From contig NC_015844.1 in the NCBI RefSeq assembly GCF_000973105.1, positions 3,468,501 to 3,532,500 of the forward strand: DNA of 64,000 bases, read 5' to 3'. Of this stretch, positions 52,561 through 63,593 are shown piece after piece; positions within the stretch are counted from its first letter, which is position 1; each line of letters opens with the position of its first letter. The position numbers and the translations under genes are program-made. The notes beneath the pieces are model-generated. The model saw only the letters and a list, made by a program, of their open reading frames with translations. It did not search any database and was not told the origin of the DNA. Source of the DNA: Zobellia galactanivorans. GTDB taxonomy: Bacteria > Bacteroidota > Bacteroidia > Flavobacteriales > Flavobacteriaceae.

Positions 52561-52568
52561 CAAAACTA
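52561..52568 (-). promoter_or_regulatory. Promoter -7 element of the TonB receptor operon
   Basis: TAGTTTTG on the minus strand (CAAAACTA on plus) matches TAnnTTTG exactly, 59 bp before the receptor ATG. The -33 element is weak (TTAG about 20 bp upstream), which would suit activation by the divergent AraC protein. A short palindrome AGATTTAATCT lies in the leader at 52535-52545. Confidence 0.5.
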
Positions 52569-52627
52569 ATCGAGGTTTTCGGGTAGCACTAACGCAAAAG
52601 GAAGTTTTAGTTACGAATTAAGAATAA

Positions 52628-53608
52628 ATGAGAATAGGTCTTTTTCCATCGGGGCAGTATAGGGTAGACCAAGGCGGTGACCTAGTGTCATCTATTCATG
52701 AAAATGTACCCAAAGCAGTTGATTTTCAACAGGAAAAGGAGTTAAACGGAAGTTGTCAAGAGCTTCGATTAGAAGGAGCTAGGATCTTATTGAAAAAGTT
52801 CAGCTTAGAAAATCCTTCTACGGTCCCATATGAAAACCTTCATTCGTGTTTGGGGCTTCATTTCTTGTTGCAAGGCACTTATAAGTTTACCGGAATTGAA
52901 AACAAGGCTAAAGTCGGTATTCAGTCCGGTCACTATAATCTCGTCCAATGGCCGAGTATTTTGGGAACTCAGAAGTTTAAAGGCTTAGACTATACTTCCG
53001 TGGAAATATTCTTTACAAGGAAGTTTCTTGAGGATTTGTTGGGAAAAGAGGTCGATTCCGTTCTTAGACACTTTATAGCAGAGGACAAGGAAGCCAAACT
53101 TCTTTGGAGTAAAGGACAGGTCATACCCGGAAAGCTGCGAGTGCCGCTTCTTGAAATGTTGAACTGCCCATTTAGCGGAAGCGCCAAAACGAATTATATA
53201 GAGTCTCAAATACGTTGTCTGCTCATAGAGGTGTTTTTGGGAAGAGGACATAGTATTGGTGAGCATGGCGAAGCTGAGTTGCCTATTTTAGATAATGAAG
53301 CCATTGAAAGGGTAGTGGGATACATAAAGCAGAACCTCAAGAAAAAGTTGACCATAAAAGAACTGTCGGAAATAGCAGGGTTTAATACCACCAAACTCAA
53401 AACTTGCTTTAAGAAAGTCCATCAAACTACCATTTTTAAATATATTACACGTCTGCGGATGGAAAGGGCCAAAACTTTGATAGTCGACGAAAACTGTTCT
53501 ATCGCCCAGGCTTCTTACGAAGTGGGCTATTCCAATCCCCAGCATTTTACCGTAGCCTTCAAGAAGACTATGGGCTACTTGCCAAGTACTTTGTTGTCAG
53601 TAATTTAA
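52628..53608 (+). CDS. AraC family transcriptional regulator
   Basis: A 326-residue protein. The C-terminal 100 residues carry two helix-turn-helices: KKKLTIKELSEIAGFNTTKLKTCFKKV and CSIAQASYEVGYSNPQHFTVAFKKTMGYLP (the AraC signature). The N-terminal part (LHFLLQGTYKF, GHYNLVQWPSILG) resembles the sensor half of PchR-type regulators that respond to ferric siderophores. Divergent from the TonB receptor operon across 125 bp, so it is the likely activator. Confidence 0.93.
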   Translation: MRIGLFPSGQYRVDQGGDLVSSIHENVPKAVDFQQEKELNGSCQELRLEGARILLKKFSLENPSTVPYENLHSCLGLHFLLQGTYKFTGIENKAKVGIQSGHYNLVQWPSILGTQKFKGLDYTSVEIFFTRKFLEDLLGKEVDSVLRHFIAEDKEAKLLWSKGQVIPGKLRVPLLEMLNCPFSGSAKTNYIESQIRCLLIEVFLGRGHSIGEHGEAELPILDNEAIERVVGYIKQNLKKKLTIKELSEIAGFNTTKLKTCFKKVHQTTIFKYITRLRMERAKTLIVDENCSIAQASYEVGYSNPQHFTVAFKKTMGYLPSTLLSVI

Positions 53609-53731
53609 TATGGTAGTTTAATACAGATGGTCATTCTTGCTCGGGCAAAAATGGTTTTGCGAAGATGCGGACGGAACCTTGATGTCCCAATATTTTTATT
53701 CCTTTTTCGTTTGATTACAAACAGAATTATT

Positions 53732-55678
53732 TTGAAGAAAAATAGCACTCTATATCTACTATTTCTATTATGGGTTTTTAGCGCTGTGGCACAAAATCCG
53801 AAACAGAGATCTATTGATTATTACGCATGGAATTACCCTATAATACAAGGGGCAGCCAATAAAATAGCCTTTTCCATCGATGAGAAACCCCTGACGATAT
53901 CTGCGGCCGAGATTCATGGGAATGGCGATAAGTTGGTTTTTTTGAAATCTACGGAGGGAAGAATAACGGTTTCTTCGAATTTGGTGACCTTTCTCGATCT
54001 CTGGTCGTATCAAACCACGCGAATCGATCAGGCGGATATAAAGGTTATTCTTACTCCCGAACCTAGCGTTTTTGAGATTTCGGCCTATAAGGAAAAGAAG
54101 GGGTCAAAAGAAGAAGAGCGCTATGAGGGCCAGTTAAAACTTCATAGCGGTATAAAAATCGAGATTACCGATGCCCAAGGTCGACTTCTGCACGAGAAAA
54201 AACTAGAGGATTACAATACCTTGCACTCGATACATGCTTTCGAAAATAGCGCCATTACCAGTGAAAAAAAGGCTTTGGAATTGACCAAGGCCCATTTTAT
54301 GGAAAATGCAGAGAAGTATATGGCAGGTGCGAACGGGAGTGTATCAGGACCCTTGCATTATAAGCTGGTGGAGTACTTGCAAGACGTTATTGATTTGCGT
54401 CGTAAAAAGAAGTCGCTGTATGTCTATACGTTTAAGAAGAAAAAAGGTTTTGATTTAAGCGGCATACAAGCTTCGATCGAAGATTTAAAAAGCTTATCGG
54501 ATGTAGCGCTAGGAACGAACTATCAGAAGGAGATAGAGGCCCTATTGCTTCCAAAGATTGATTTTTGGCGGGAGGAAATATCGAAATACGATAGTCATGA
54601 TAAAAAACAGGTGAAAGTGGTTTGGGGCCTATTGGCCAATATTTCCGGGGCCTACCATGCACTTGGCGAGGATGAAAAAGCCCTTGAGGTGTATCAGGAA
54701 ATTGAAAAGTTGGATTACAGGGGGAGTTATAAATACCTGAAGCAACTTCCCGAAGAACAAATGGCTAAGCGAAAGGCCTTCTTCGGAACCGATACGCCGA
54801 AGCCCCTCGACGAAGTCGGTTTTCAGGGTACGCATAACCCAAGTTATGTGCATTATAAAAACTATTCAGGAGGGCTCCTCGGGGCCAATAGGCTGGAAGT
54901 CTCACAGTCTATTCTCGATACGCGGAAGAAGCGTGCCTATCTCTTGGGTAAAATTCTAGGGCATTATCAATACCTTGAAGAACTGAAGCGCTTGGGCCGA
55001 AAGTTCAACGAAAGGGGCAATGCCGATGTAGGTTTCGAAGAGACCGACGCCTATTATGTAGAGGTATTCAATCGTGCGGCAAAGGAGTCGGAGGAAATTA
55101 AGTTTCTCGATTTAAGTGTGCTCGACGAAGATGAAAAGATCATAGCCTCGAAAATATCGCAAGACCTAATCGATTTCTACACTATTTATAACAAGGAAGT
55201 ATCCTTGAACAAGGAGTCTCAAGACGACTGGGAAGAGATGCAGAAGATTTTAGATAAACTTTTGGTGGTTTTGCACCAATGGCAAGGGGATGAAAAGGAA
55301 GATAAAAGAGCGCTTTACAAGAACATCGATTTGCTTTCCGACAAGATGTTGCTGATCAACAATGAAACGATTAGGAGCCTTCCTTTATTGGAAACCTTAC
55401 TTGAGGAACTTTCTTCAGAGGATAAGGTGTCTTATGAGGCCAACCCCAAATTGTTCAAGCAACTGTTTAAGAAATATCAAAAAACCTATGTATCCCTTTT
55501 TGTGGCCGATACTTCAATAGGTCAGTATTTGCATCATAGCGCCCTTCAATTTTTGAATAAGGAGTTGAAGGTTTATTATGAACTGTACAGGGCCGATGAA
55601 GAAGAGATAGGGGCAAAGCACAAGAATTTACACGATGACCGGAGGGTAGCCAATATATTATCGATTTTCGTTAAATGA
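53732..55678 (+). CDS. Secreted hypothetical protein
   Basis: A 648-residue protein; TTG at 53732 is taken as start because it opens a clean signal peptide (KKNSTLYLLFLLWVFSAVAQ), whereas the ATG at 53627 would put 35 odd residues in front. The body has an N-terminal beta part (about 30-170) and then helices with TPR-like stretches (LLANISGAYHALGEDEKALEVYQEI). Charged residues are abundant. No family or catalytic motif is recognised. It overlaps the next lipoprotein gene by 4 bp (ATGA), so they form a pair, transcribed in the same direction as the araC gene and 123 bp after it. Confidence 0.7.
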   Translation: MKKNSTLYLLFLLWVFSAVAQNPKQRSIDYYAWNYPIIQGAANKIAFSIDEKPLTISAAEIHGNGDKLVFLKSTEGRITVSSNLVTFLDLWSYQTTRIDQADIKVILTPEPSVFEISAYKEKKGSKEEERYEGQLKLHSGIKIEITDAQGRLLHEKKLEDYNTLHSIHAFENSAITSEKKALELTKAHFMENAEKYMAGANGSVSGPLHYKLVEYLQDVIDLRRKKKSLYVYTFKKKKGFDLSGIQASIEDLKSLSDVALGTNYQKEIEALLLPKIDFWREEISKYDSHDKKQVKVVWGLLANISGAYHALGEDEKALEVYQEIEKLDYRGSYKYLKQLPEEQMAKRKAFFGTDTPKPLDEVGFQGTHNPSYVHYKNYSGGLLGANRLEVSQSILDTRKKRAYLLGKILGHYQYLEELKRLGRKFNERGNADVGFEETDAYYVEVFNRAAKESEEIKFLDLSVLDEDEKIIASKISQDLIDFYTIYNKEVSLNKESQDDWEEMQKILDKLLVVLHQWQGDEKEDKRALYKNIDLLSDKMLLINNETIRSLPLLETLLEELSSEDKVSYEANPKLFKQLFKKYQKTYVSLFVADTSIGQYLHHSALQFLNKELKVYYELYRADEEEIGAKHKNLHDDRRVANILSIFVK

Positions 55679-56079
55679 AAAGGATTCCGCTGATAGGGAC
55701 CGTCGTTTTGGTGCTGGCACTGAATAGTTGTGGTTCCTGGGCCTATCAAGGCTACGAGATGTCTTCTTCCCACCATGAAACGGCGCCGAATGAGTTTGAG
55801 TTAGAAGTGAAAGTTGTATATGTTCAAGAGTTGCGCAAGGAGACGAATTCCATTAAAGTCGATTACGAGGTGGTGAACCGGTCCGAAGATATTTTTTTAT
55901 CGCCCGAAAAAAAATACAACGTATTCTTTAAGGTGAAGACGAAGGATGGCCGTGAAATAGGTCATTACAAAAGTATCTACAGGAAAATAGCCCCTAACTC
56001 TAGCATCATATTGTCAGAGACGATAAATCTATCCGTCTATGAGTACGAATCGGTCGAGGCTAAAATTTTTATAGAATAA
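55675..56079 (+). CDS. Small lipoprotein of unknown function
   Basis: A 134-residue protein with a lipoprotein signal ending LNSC (Cys19). The rest is a single beta-sandwich-like domain (FELEVKVVYVQELRKET, VDYEVVNRSEDIFLSPEKKYNVFFKV) similar in pattern to FxLYD/DUF-type domains that compare free and bound states, but no family is certain. Translationally coupled to the secreted protein gene before it, so the two products probably act together at the envelope. Confidence 0.7.
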   Translation: MKRIPLIGTVVLVLALNSCGSWAYQGYEMSSSHHETAPNEFELEVKVVYVQELRKETNSIKVDYEVVNRSEDIFLSPEKKYNVFFKVKTKDGREIGHYKSIYRKIAPNSSIILSETINLSVYEYESVEAKIFIE

Positions 56080-56094
56080 CGTGTATTTCGTTTG

Positions 56095-56895
56095 TTATTG
56101 GGCGTTCACCAATTTTTCGAGAATGCGTTCCACACCAAAATCATCGTTATGGGCGGTAAGGTAGTTGGCGGCTTTCTTTACATTGGGGTGTGCATTTTCC
56201 ATCGCAAAGCTGAAATCAGCTAGGGCCAACATTTCAAGGTCATTGTTATAATCGCCAAAAACCATGGTTTCTGCCGGGCTGACGTTAAAGCGTTCCTGGA
56301 CTTTCTGAAGGGCGTATCCTTTATGGGCATCAGGACTCGAAATGTCTACCCAGTTTTCACCGGAGACCTTTACTTTTAATGAGCCTTCTAAATGCGCTAC
56401 CGAAGGGTAAATGTATTTTTCGGAACTCTCAAAGTGGTAGATGGCAATCTTTAGGATCTCGCCGTCAAACTCCTTGAGGTCGTCTACCATCTTAAAGTCG
56501 GTATAATACTCCCGTAGCTTGGCTTCGAATTCCTTTGAATTGTTTTTGATATAGGCATTGTGCTTCCCACAAAGAACGGGATGGATGTTCTCGACGGAAT
56601 CCAATACATTAAGAACCGAATTCTTGGCCGCATAGGGTAGGGGGGTGGCTAAGAGCTCAATATCCCTTTGCATGGCAAAGCCGCCGTTTTCCGCAATTAC
56701 GACAATATCGTTTTTAATGGGTTGCAACTTGTCTACAATACTATGGTACTGTCTTCCACTGGCGGCAACGAAAATGATCCCTCTTTGCTTCATGATTTCA
56801 AAGAGTTCAAAAAAGCGATCGCTTACTTGGTGGTTGGAGTTCAATAAAGTGCCGTCCATATCGGTGACGACCATTTTTACTTTCGATAGGTCCAT
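56095..56895 (-). CDS. Cof-type HAD phosphatase
   Basis: A 266-residue HAD superfamily protein (a start two residues upstream at 56901 is possible). Motif I VVTDMDGTLLNSN (Asp-x-Asp), motif II VAASGRQ, motif III Lys in the ALQKVQERF region, motif IV VFGDYNNDLEMLA. The C2-type cap lies about 85-190. Members dephosphorylate sugar phosphates, PLP or FMN; the substrate is not evident. Convergent with the small lipoprotein gene. Confidence 0.93.
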   Translation of the reverse strand: MDLSKVKMVVTDMDGTLLNSNHQVSDRFFELFEIMKQRGIIFVAASGRQYHSIVDKLQPIKNDIVVIAENGGFAMQRDIELLATPLPYAAKNSVLNVLDSVENIHPVLCGKHNAYIKNNSKEFEAKLREYYTDFKMVDDLKEFDGEILKIAIYHFESSEKYIYPSVAHLEGSLKVKVSGENWVDISSPDAHKGYALQKVQERFNVSPAETMVFGDYNNDLEMLALADFSFAMENAHPNVKKAANYLTAHNDDFGVERILEKLVNAQ

Positions 56896-56988
56896 ATGCA
56901 TTTTTTAGAAGATGCAAAGGTATCTGTTCAAAATTTAATTAGGCTTCGTATTTAGAAAGTTTTACATTTATTTCATATAAAAACACCC

Positions 56989-57411
56989 ATGAAATTTTTC
57001 CAGAAAGAGATAAGGTTAAAAGGATACAAACGGGGTTTTCACTTAGTGACCGAAGAGATTTTGTACGCCTTTCCCGAGCTTAAGAAGATAAAGGTAGGTA
57101 TGTGCCAGATTTTTATAAAGCACACCTCGGCCAGCTTGACGGTCAACGAAAATGCCGACCCGACCGTACGAACCGATTTTGAAAGCCATATGAACGTGAT
57201 GGTGCCCGAGAACGCGCCGTATTACATTCATACCTATGAAGGGCCCGATGATATGCCAGCACACATAAAAGCGTCTTTAATGGGCGCATCGGTACAAATA
57301 CCGATAAGCAATGGAAGATTGAACTTAGGGATTTGGCAAGGGGTTTACCTATGTGAGCATAGGGACCATGCATCGGGAAGAAACCTGGTGCTTACCGCTT
57401 TTGGGGAATAA
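56989..57411 (+). CDS. YjbQ family protein (UPF0047)
   Basis: A 140-residue protein with the full UPF0047 signature: GMCQIFIKHTSASLTVNENADP, then DFESHMNVMVPE and HIKASLMGASVQIPISNGRLNLGIWQGVYLCEHRD. This family has a weak phosphatase activity in vitro and is named after secondary thiamine-phosphate synthase; its true role is unsettled. Divergent from the HAD gene across 93 bp and closed by a bidirectional terminator. Confidence 0.93.
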   Translation: MKFFQKEIRLKGYKRGFHLVTEEILYAFPELKKIKVGMCQIFIKHTSASLTVNENADPTVRTDFESHMNVMVPENAPYYIHTYEGPDDMPAHIKASLMGASVQIPISNGRLNLGIWQGVYLCEHRDHASGRNLVLTAFGE

Positions 57412-57442
57412 AAAAATCCGGTACAAACGTACCGGATTTTTT
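57411..57442. terminator. Bidirectional terminator between yjbQ and rplT
   Basis: AAAAAATCCGGTAC, loop AAAC, GTACCGGATTTTTT: a perfect 14-bp stem with A and T tracts. It ends both the YjbQ gene (plus) and the thrS-infC-rpmI-rplT operon (minus). Confidence 0.93.
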
Positions 57443-57464
57443 CTAAGTGAGATATATTCTTAAT

Positions 57465-57809
57465 TTATTTAACCTTGTCTACGATGGCTTTAAAAGCTTC
57501 CGGATGGTTCATGGCCAAATCGGCAAGAACCTTTCTGTTCAACTCAATGTCGTTCGCTTTTAATTTCCCCATAAACTGGGAGTAAGACAATCCGTGTAAA
57601 CGGGCACCTGCATTAATACGGGTAATCCATAGGGCACGGAAAGTTCTCTTTTTGTTTCTTCTGTCGCGGTAAGCATATAACATTGCTTTTTCTACCGCAT
57701 TTTTGGCTACTGTCCAAACGTTTTTACGTCTTCCAAAGTAACCTTTGGCCTGCTTCATCACCTTTTTTCTTCTGGCTCTGGAAGCAACTGCATTTACTGA
57801 TCTTGGCAT
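57465..57809 (-). CDS. rplT: 50S ribosomal protein L20
   Basis: A 114-residue protein; ATG 57809 gives [11 protein letters not shown], the standard L20 N-terminus. [24 protein letters not shown] and [24 protein letters not shown] are conserved. It is needed early in 50S assembly and in many bacteria represses its own operon. Last gene of thrS-infC-rpmI-rplT. Confidence 0.98.
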   Translation of the reverse strand: MPRSVNAVASRARRKKVMKQAKGYFGRRKNVWTVAKNAVEKAMLYAYRDRRNKKRTFRALWITRINAGARLHGLSYSQFMGKLKANDIELNRKVLADLAMNHPEAFKAIVDKVK

Positions 57810-57897
57810 AATTTTTAATTTTTGTAGTAGGCGGTGCAATTTGCTGCACACTTTTAGAGCCCAACTCCATGGTTAATACTTTGTTACCGAAAGAATG

Positions 57898-58095
57898 TTA
57901 CTTTAAACGCAACTGTTCTTTAATACTGTTAACGTCTGACTGATGAACTAGTCCATCATGGGTTAACTTAAGCTTACGCTTTTTAGACTTTTTAGTCAAG
58001 ATGTGACTCTTAAAAGCGTGCTTTCTTTTGATTTTACCGGTACCGGTAAGCTTAAAACGCTTCTTGGCACTCGATTTTGTTTTCTGTTTAGGCAT
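57898..58095 (-). CDS. rpmI: 50S ribosomal protein L35
   Basis: A 65-residue very basic protein: [36 protein letters not shown] and [20 protein letters not shown]. Same order and strand as in most bacteria, between infC and rplT. Confidence 0.98.
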   Translation of the reverse strand: MPKQKTKSSAKKRFKLTGTGKIKRKHAFKSHILTKKSKKRKLKLTHDGLVHQSDVNSIKEQLRLK

Positions 58096-58134
58096 TTTTC
58101 CTATTTATATGAATCTCACTTATTTATGCTGAAA

Positions 58135-58193
58135 CTGTCCGCCATAAGACGGACAGAGCTCAGTATCTTTTGGGTAATACGGTTTGAACCGTA
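58135..58193 (-). promoter_or_regulatory. Two-hairpin leader between infC and rpmI
   Basis: Two perfect stems lie in the 104-bp gap: TACGGTT/AACCGTA (58178-58193) and CTGTCCG/CGGACAG (58135-58156). No T-run follows, so they are not a plain terminator. A structured element in this place fits an L20-binding leader or an RNA-processing site. Confidence 0.5.
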
Positions 58194-58199
58194 CTACTT

Positions 58200-58754
58200 T
58201 TATTTTTTTGCTTTAGGGGCAATGAACATGGTCATTCGTTTACCCTCTAGTCTAGGTAGTTGTTCTACTTTACCCCACTCTTCCAAATCTTGGGCAAGCT
58301 TTAAAAGTAGAATTTCACCTTTGTCCTTATATACTATAGAACGTCCCTTAAAGAAAACGTAGGCCTTCAATTTGGCTCCGTCTTGCAAAAACTTTTCGGC
58401 GTGCTTCTTTTTAAAGTCATAATCATGGTCGTCGGTATTCGGTCCGAAACGGATTTCCTTGACGATAACCTTGGTGGCCTTCGCCTTCATGACTTTTTCA
58501 CGCTTCTTTTGTTCGTAAAGAAACTTCTTGTAATCTATAATCTTACAAACCGGTGGTTCCGCCTTTGGTGATATCTCGACCAAGTCAAGACCCATTTCTT
58601 CCGATTTGTTCAGTGCTTCGCGTATCGGGTATACCCCGACCTCGACATTATCACCTACCAACCTTACCTTAGGTGCTAATATTTTTTCATTGATTTTGTG
58701 AGGGTTTTTATTTTCCCTCCTAGGTTGGGGCCTAAATCTTTTACGTATTGCTAT
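58200..58754 (-). CDS. infC: Translation initiation factor IF-3, ATA start codon
   Basis: A 184-residue protein. Core IF-3 signatures are seen: [75 protein letters not shown] and [17 protein letters not shown]. The family N-terminus here reads [12 protein letters not shown] directly after an ATA codon at 58754-58752. An in-frame TAA lies only five codons upstream, and no ATG, GTG or TTG occurs in between. The TTG at 58661 would delete the N-terminal part. E. coli infC starts with AUU and is autorepressed because IF-3 rejects such codons; an AUA start fits the same logic. Confidence 0.93.
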   Translation of the reverse strand: MAIRKRFRPQPRRENKNPHKINEKILAPKVRLVGDNVEVGVYPIREALNKSEEMGLDLVEISPKAEPPVCKIIDYKKFLYEQKKREKVMKAKATKVIVKEIRFGPNTDDHDYDFKKKHAEKFLQDGAKLKAYVFFKGRSIVYKDKGEILLLKLAQDLEEWGKVEQLPRLEGKRMTMFIAPKAKK

Positions 58755-58786
58755 GACTAATTCTTTTTAGTTAAACTTAATTTTTT

Positions 58787-60724
58787 TTAAAACGACTTTA
58801 AAGTACTATTTATTTCTTTAGTTACCAAGTCTGAAAATTGTTCTAGGGAAATAGAACCTAAATCTTCCCCGCCATGTCTGCGAACGGAAATGGTGTTCGA
58901 CGCTTCTTCATTTTCCCCGACGATTAGCATAAAAGGAATTTTGTTCATTTCGGCTTCACGTATTTTCTTGCCTACAGTTTCATTCCTATCATCAATGAGG
59001 GCGCGAATTTCGTCATTTTCTAAGGATTTTAAAACTTTTTCCGCATATTTTTCATGTTTCTCGCTCACTGGCAATACAATAGCTTGTTCCGGAATCAGCC
59101 AAAGCGGGAAATTTCCTCCCGTATGTTCAAGTAACAGGGCGATGAAGCGTTCCATGCTACCGAAGGGGGCACGGTGAATCATTACCGGCCTATGCAGTTC
59201 GTTATCACTTCCTTTATAGGTAAGGTCAAAGCGTTCCGGAAGATTGTAGTCTACTTGTATGGTACCCAACTGCCATTGTCTGCCTAGGGCATCCTTCACC
59301 ATAAAGTCCAATTTCGGACCGTAAAATGCAGCTTCACCTTTTTCAATGATGTAGTCAAGACCTTTTTCTTGGGCGGCATTGATGATGGCATTTTCGGCTT
59401 TTTCCCAATTCTCTACGGTACCGATGTATTTTTCGGGGGTATCAAGGTCTCTTACCGATACTTGGGCGGTAAAATCCTCAAAACCTAAAGAGCCTAATAC
59501 ATATAAGGAAAGGTCGATTACACTCTTGAACTCTTCATCCAACTGGTCGGGAGTACAGAAAATGTGTGCATCATCTTGGGTAAAGCCCCTTACCCGGGTC
59601 AAGCCGTGAAGTTCACCGCTTTGCTCATATCTATATACCGTACCGAATTCGGCATACCTTTTAGGGAGTTCCCTGTAGCTGAACGGCCGAGAGTTGTATA
59701 TTTCACAGTGGTGCGGACAGTTCATGGGTTTTAACAAGAACTCCTCGTCTTCCTTAGGGGTGTGGATAGGCTGGAAGCTATCGGCCCCGTATTTTTCGTA
59801 GTGACCTGAAGTAACATAAAGCTCCTTTTGTCCGATGTGTGGGGTAACTACCATTTCGTAGCCCGCTTTCTTTTGGGCCTTTTTCAAGAAATTCTCCAGA
59901 CGTTCCCTTAGGGCCGCGCCTTTTGGAAGCCATAGGGGTAAACCTTGGCCTACTTTCTGTGAAAAGGTAAAAAGCTCAAGCTCTTTGCCCAGTTTTCTAT
60001 GGTCGCGTTTTTTAGCCTCTTCTATAAGGGCTAGGTATTCGGTAAGTTCTTTCTGTTTAGGAAAAGAAATACCGTAGACCCTTGTCAGTTGCGGTTTGTT
60101 TTCATCACCTCGCCAATAGGCTCCGGCAACGTTCAATATTTTAATGGCCTTTACGATCCCGGTGTTGGGGATGTGGCCGCCTCGGCATAAATCGGTAAAA
60201 GTGTCGTGGTCGCAAAAGCTGATGGTGCCGTCTTCAAGGTTTTCGATCAGTTCTACCTTGAACTCGTTCCCTTGCTTTTTGTATAGCGCTAGGGCATCGG
60301 CCTTGGATACGGGGCGCATTTTAAAATCGTGCTTTCCCCTGGCGATTTCCAGGGCCTTTTTTTCGATGGCCGGGAAATCCTTTTCCGAAATTGTATGCTC
60401 GCCGAAATCAACGTCGTAATAAAAACCATTTTCAATAGCGGGCCCGATGGTCAGTTTAATACCGGGGTAGAGCTCTTCTAGGGCCTGGGCCACAATATGG
60501 GAAGAAGAGTGCCAAAACGCTTTTTTGCCTTCCTTGTCGTTCCAGGTGTAGAGTACCAAGGCCCCGTCTTCGTTAAGGGGGGTAACGGTTTCTACTACCG
60601 TGTCATTGAATTTTGCGGAAATTACGTTCCGCGCCAGACCTTCACTTATGCTTTTAGCGATATCCATAGGAGTGCTTCCTTTGGCATATTCCCTTATACT
60701 TCCGTCCGGTAATGTAATTTTCAT
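58787..60724 (-). CDS. thrS: Threonyl-tRNA synthetase
   Basis: A 645-residue class II synthetase. ATG 60724 ([16 protein letters not shown]) is the start; an ATG at 60733 adds M-G-K. TGS domain 1-60, editing domain with [14 protein letters not shown] and the HxxxH-type site, [16 protein letters not shown], catalytic core with motif 2 [26 protein letters not shown] and motif 3 [16 protein letters not shown], and an anticodon-binding C-terminus. It precedes infC by 32 bp. Confidence 0.97.
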   Translation of the reverse strand: MKITLPDGSIREYAKGSTPMDIAKSISEGLARNVISAKFNDTVVETVTPLNEDGALVLYTWNDKEGKKAFWHSSSHIVAQALEELYPGIKLTIGPAIENGFYYDVDFGEHTISEKDFPAIEKKALEIARGKHDFKMRPVSKADALALYKKQGNEFKVELIENLEDGTISFCDHDTFTDLCRGGHIPNTGIVKAIKILNVAGAYWRGDENKPQLTRVYGISFPKQKELTEYLALIEEAKKRDHRKLGKELELFTFSQKVGQGLPLWLPKGAALRERLENFLKKAQKKAGYEMVVTPHIGQKELYVTSGHYEKYGADSFQPIHTPKEDEEFLLKPMNCPHHCEIYNSRPFSYRELPKRYAEFGTVYRYEQSGELHGLTRVRGFTQDDAHIFCTPDQLDEEFKSVIDLSLYVLGSLGFEDFTAQVSVRDLDTPEKYIGTVENWEKAENAIINAAQEKGLDYIIEKGEAAFYGPKLDFMVKDALGRQWQLGTIQVDYNLPERFDLTYKGSDNELHRPVMIHRAPFGSMERFIALLLEHTGGNFPLWLIPEQAIVLPVSEKHEKYAEKVLKSLENDEIRALIDDRNETVGKKIREAEMNKIPFMLIVGENEEASNTISVRRHGGEDLGSISLEQFSDLVTKEINSTLKSF

Positions 60725-61042
60725 CTTGCCCATTGTTTTTAATAAGGGTGCAAAGATAGTATTCCGCCGCAACGCATACAATATATAGTATCAAGTTTAT
60801 TAGGGTTCTATATATAGAGGAGGGGGTGTATATATAGTTAAGGGCGATTGTGAAGCTATGGTTAGTTTATGGAAAAATCTAGGTTAAGGGCATAATAATC
60901 TTAAAATTGAGTAAAAAGTACCGTTTGCCTATTGTGTGGATCGATAAAAAGGTCTAATTTTAAGGCCCTCTAATTTTTAAGGATTGTAATTTCCTCGCTG
61001 TAAGGAAGTTGTAAAAAACTTGAAAAAAGTTTAAAAAAACTC
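60725..61042. other. Divergent intergenic region between thrS and the rRNA operon
   Basis: About 320 bp. It must contain the thrS promoter on the minus strand. TATATA-rich short repeats occur at 60779-60836 (several TATATAG/TATATATAG). No gene or RNA is recognised. Confidence 0.5.
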
Positions 61043-61072
61043 TTTGAGAATTAAAAAAGGGTCTTACATTTG
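61043..61072 (+). promoter_or_regulatory. rRNA operon promoter P1
   Basis: TTTG at 61043-61046, an 18-bp spacer, TACATTTG at 61065-61072, an exact TAnnTTTG match. The start of transcription is followed by CAGCCCGC. A/T-rich tracts lie upstream (TTGAAAAAAG, TTTAAAAAAAC), as in UP-like elements. Confidence 0.8.
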
Positions 61073-61192
61073 CAGCCCGCAAAACAGGTATGAAGATGTT
61101 TGTTAAGCGAGGGTAAACAAAGAGTAAACGTTCCTTTTGAAATATTGTTTTTTACGGCCGAAAAAAAGATTCAAATTTTTTTTCAAAAAAAG

Positions 61193-61222
61193 TTGCCGGT
61201 TAAAAAAACAGTTGTATATTTG
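61193..61222 (+). promoter_or_regulatory. rRNA operon promoter P2
   Basis: TTG at 61193-61195, a 19-bp spacer, TATATTTG at 61215-61222, again an exact TAnnTTTG match followed by CAGCCGC, nearly the same initial sequence as P1. It lies 150 bp after P1 and about 230 bp before 16S. Confidence 0.8.
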
Positions 61223-61454
61223 CAGCCGCTTAGACAAACAGTAACAATGTTTATCGGGCGTCACCGGGAGACCGGGGAGGAATATAGAAGTTCATTTGAC
61301 ATATTGTGGAGACAGCGTAATAGGGATGAAAAGGGAAACCTTCAGTTCCGCTAAGAATTACGAAAAACAACATACAGACAAGATTTTTATTTTAGGATGA
61401 GAGTCGGGGCCGGGAAGACCTTAGGTTGATAGACTTATAATATATAATGAAACA

Positions 61455-62978
<1,524 letters not shown>

Positions 62979-63121
62979 CTAGAGCTTCGGCCCGAGGAAT
63001 TTAAAAAGGTCCCGACGCCTCGTTCTAAATATAATCTAAACTGTAGGTCAAAAAAGAAAGTCTCCACATTAATAATAATAGAATACTTCTTTTGGTACGA
63101 AGTACTAAGAGTGGTAGGGAC

Positions 63122-63195
63122 AGTCCCATAGCTCAGCTGGTTAGAGCGCTACACTGATAATGTAGAGGTCGGCAGTTCGAGTCTGCCTGGGACTA
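63122..63195 (+). tRNA. tRNA-Ile (anticodon GAT)
   Basis: A 74-nt cloverleaf. Acceptor AGTCCCA pairs with TGGGACT; anticodon stem CTACA/TGTAG with loop CTGATAA; T loop GTTCGAG. The CCA end is not encoded (ACAAGG follows). In the 16S-23S spacer, as usual. Confidence 0.97.
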
Positions 63196-63317
63196 CAAGG
63201 AGCATCTTTAGATAGGTGCGCACGTTCATTGAGAATAAATATTGAAGGAAATTCTAGAAGTTGAGTAGTAGTTGGAGGCACTGACTACTAACTACTATGT
63301 ACTAACTACTAGTATAT

Positions 63318-63391
63318 GGGGGATTAGCTCAGCTGGCTAGAGCGCCTGCCTTGCACGCAGGAGGTCATCGGTTCGACTCCGATATTCTCCA
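63318..63391 (+). tRNA. tRNA-Ala (anticodon TGC)
   Basis: A 74-nt cloverleaf. Acceptor GGGGGAT pairs with ATTCTCC through two G-U pairs; anticodon stem CCTGC/GCAGG with loop CTTGCAC; T loop GTTCGAC. CCA is encoded (63392-63394), unlike in the Ile tRNA next to it. Confidence 0.97.
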
Positions 63392-63593
63392 CCAGGTAAT
63401 GCGAAGTGATATTGAATTATCGCGAGGTATTGCATGAGGAGCCTTAAAGACGATTTTTAATTGTCCGAGGGCGACTCGCCACAAGTTCATTGACATATTG
63501 GGACAGGACGTATATCTTTAGGGATATATGTACTGAAGAAAAAGAAAACACGAATTTTTTAAGTAAAGAGTACGAATACGAATAGAACAAAAG

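Noticed and set aside
53627-53731. ATG at 53627 as the start of the secreted hypothetical protein
   Set aside because: It would place 35 residues, partly hydrophobic and partly basic, before a perfect signal peptide that begins at TTG 53732.
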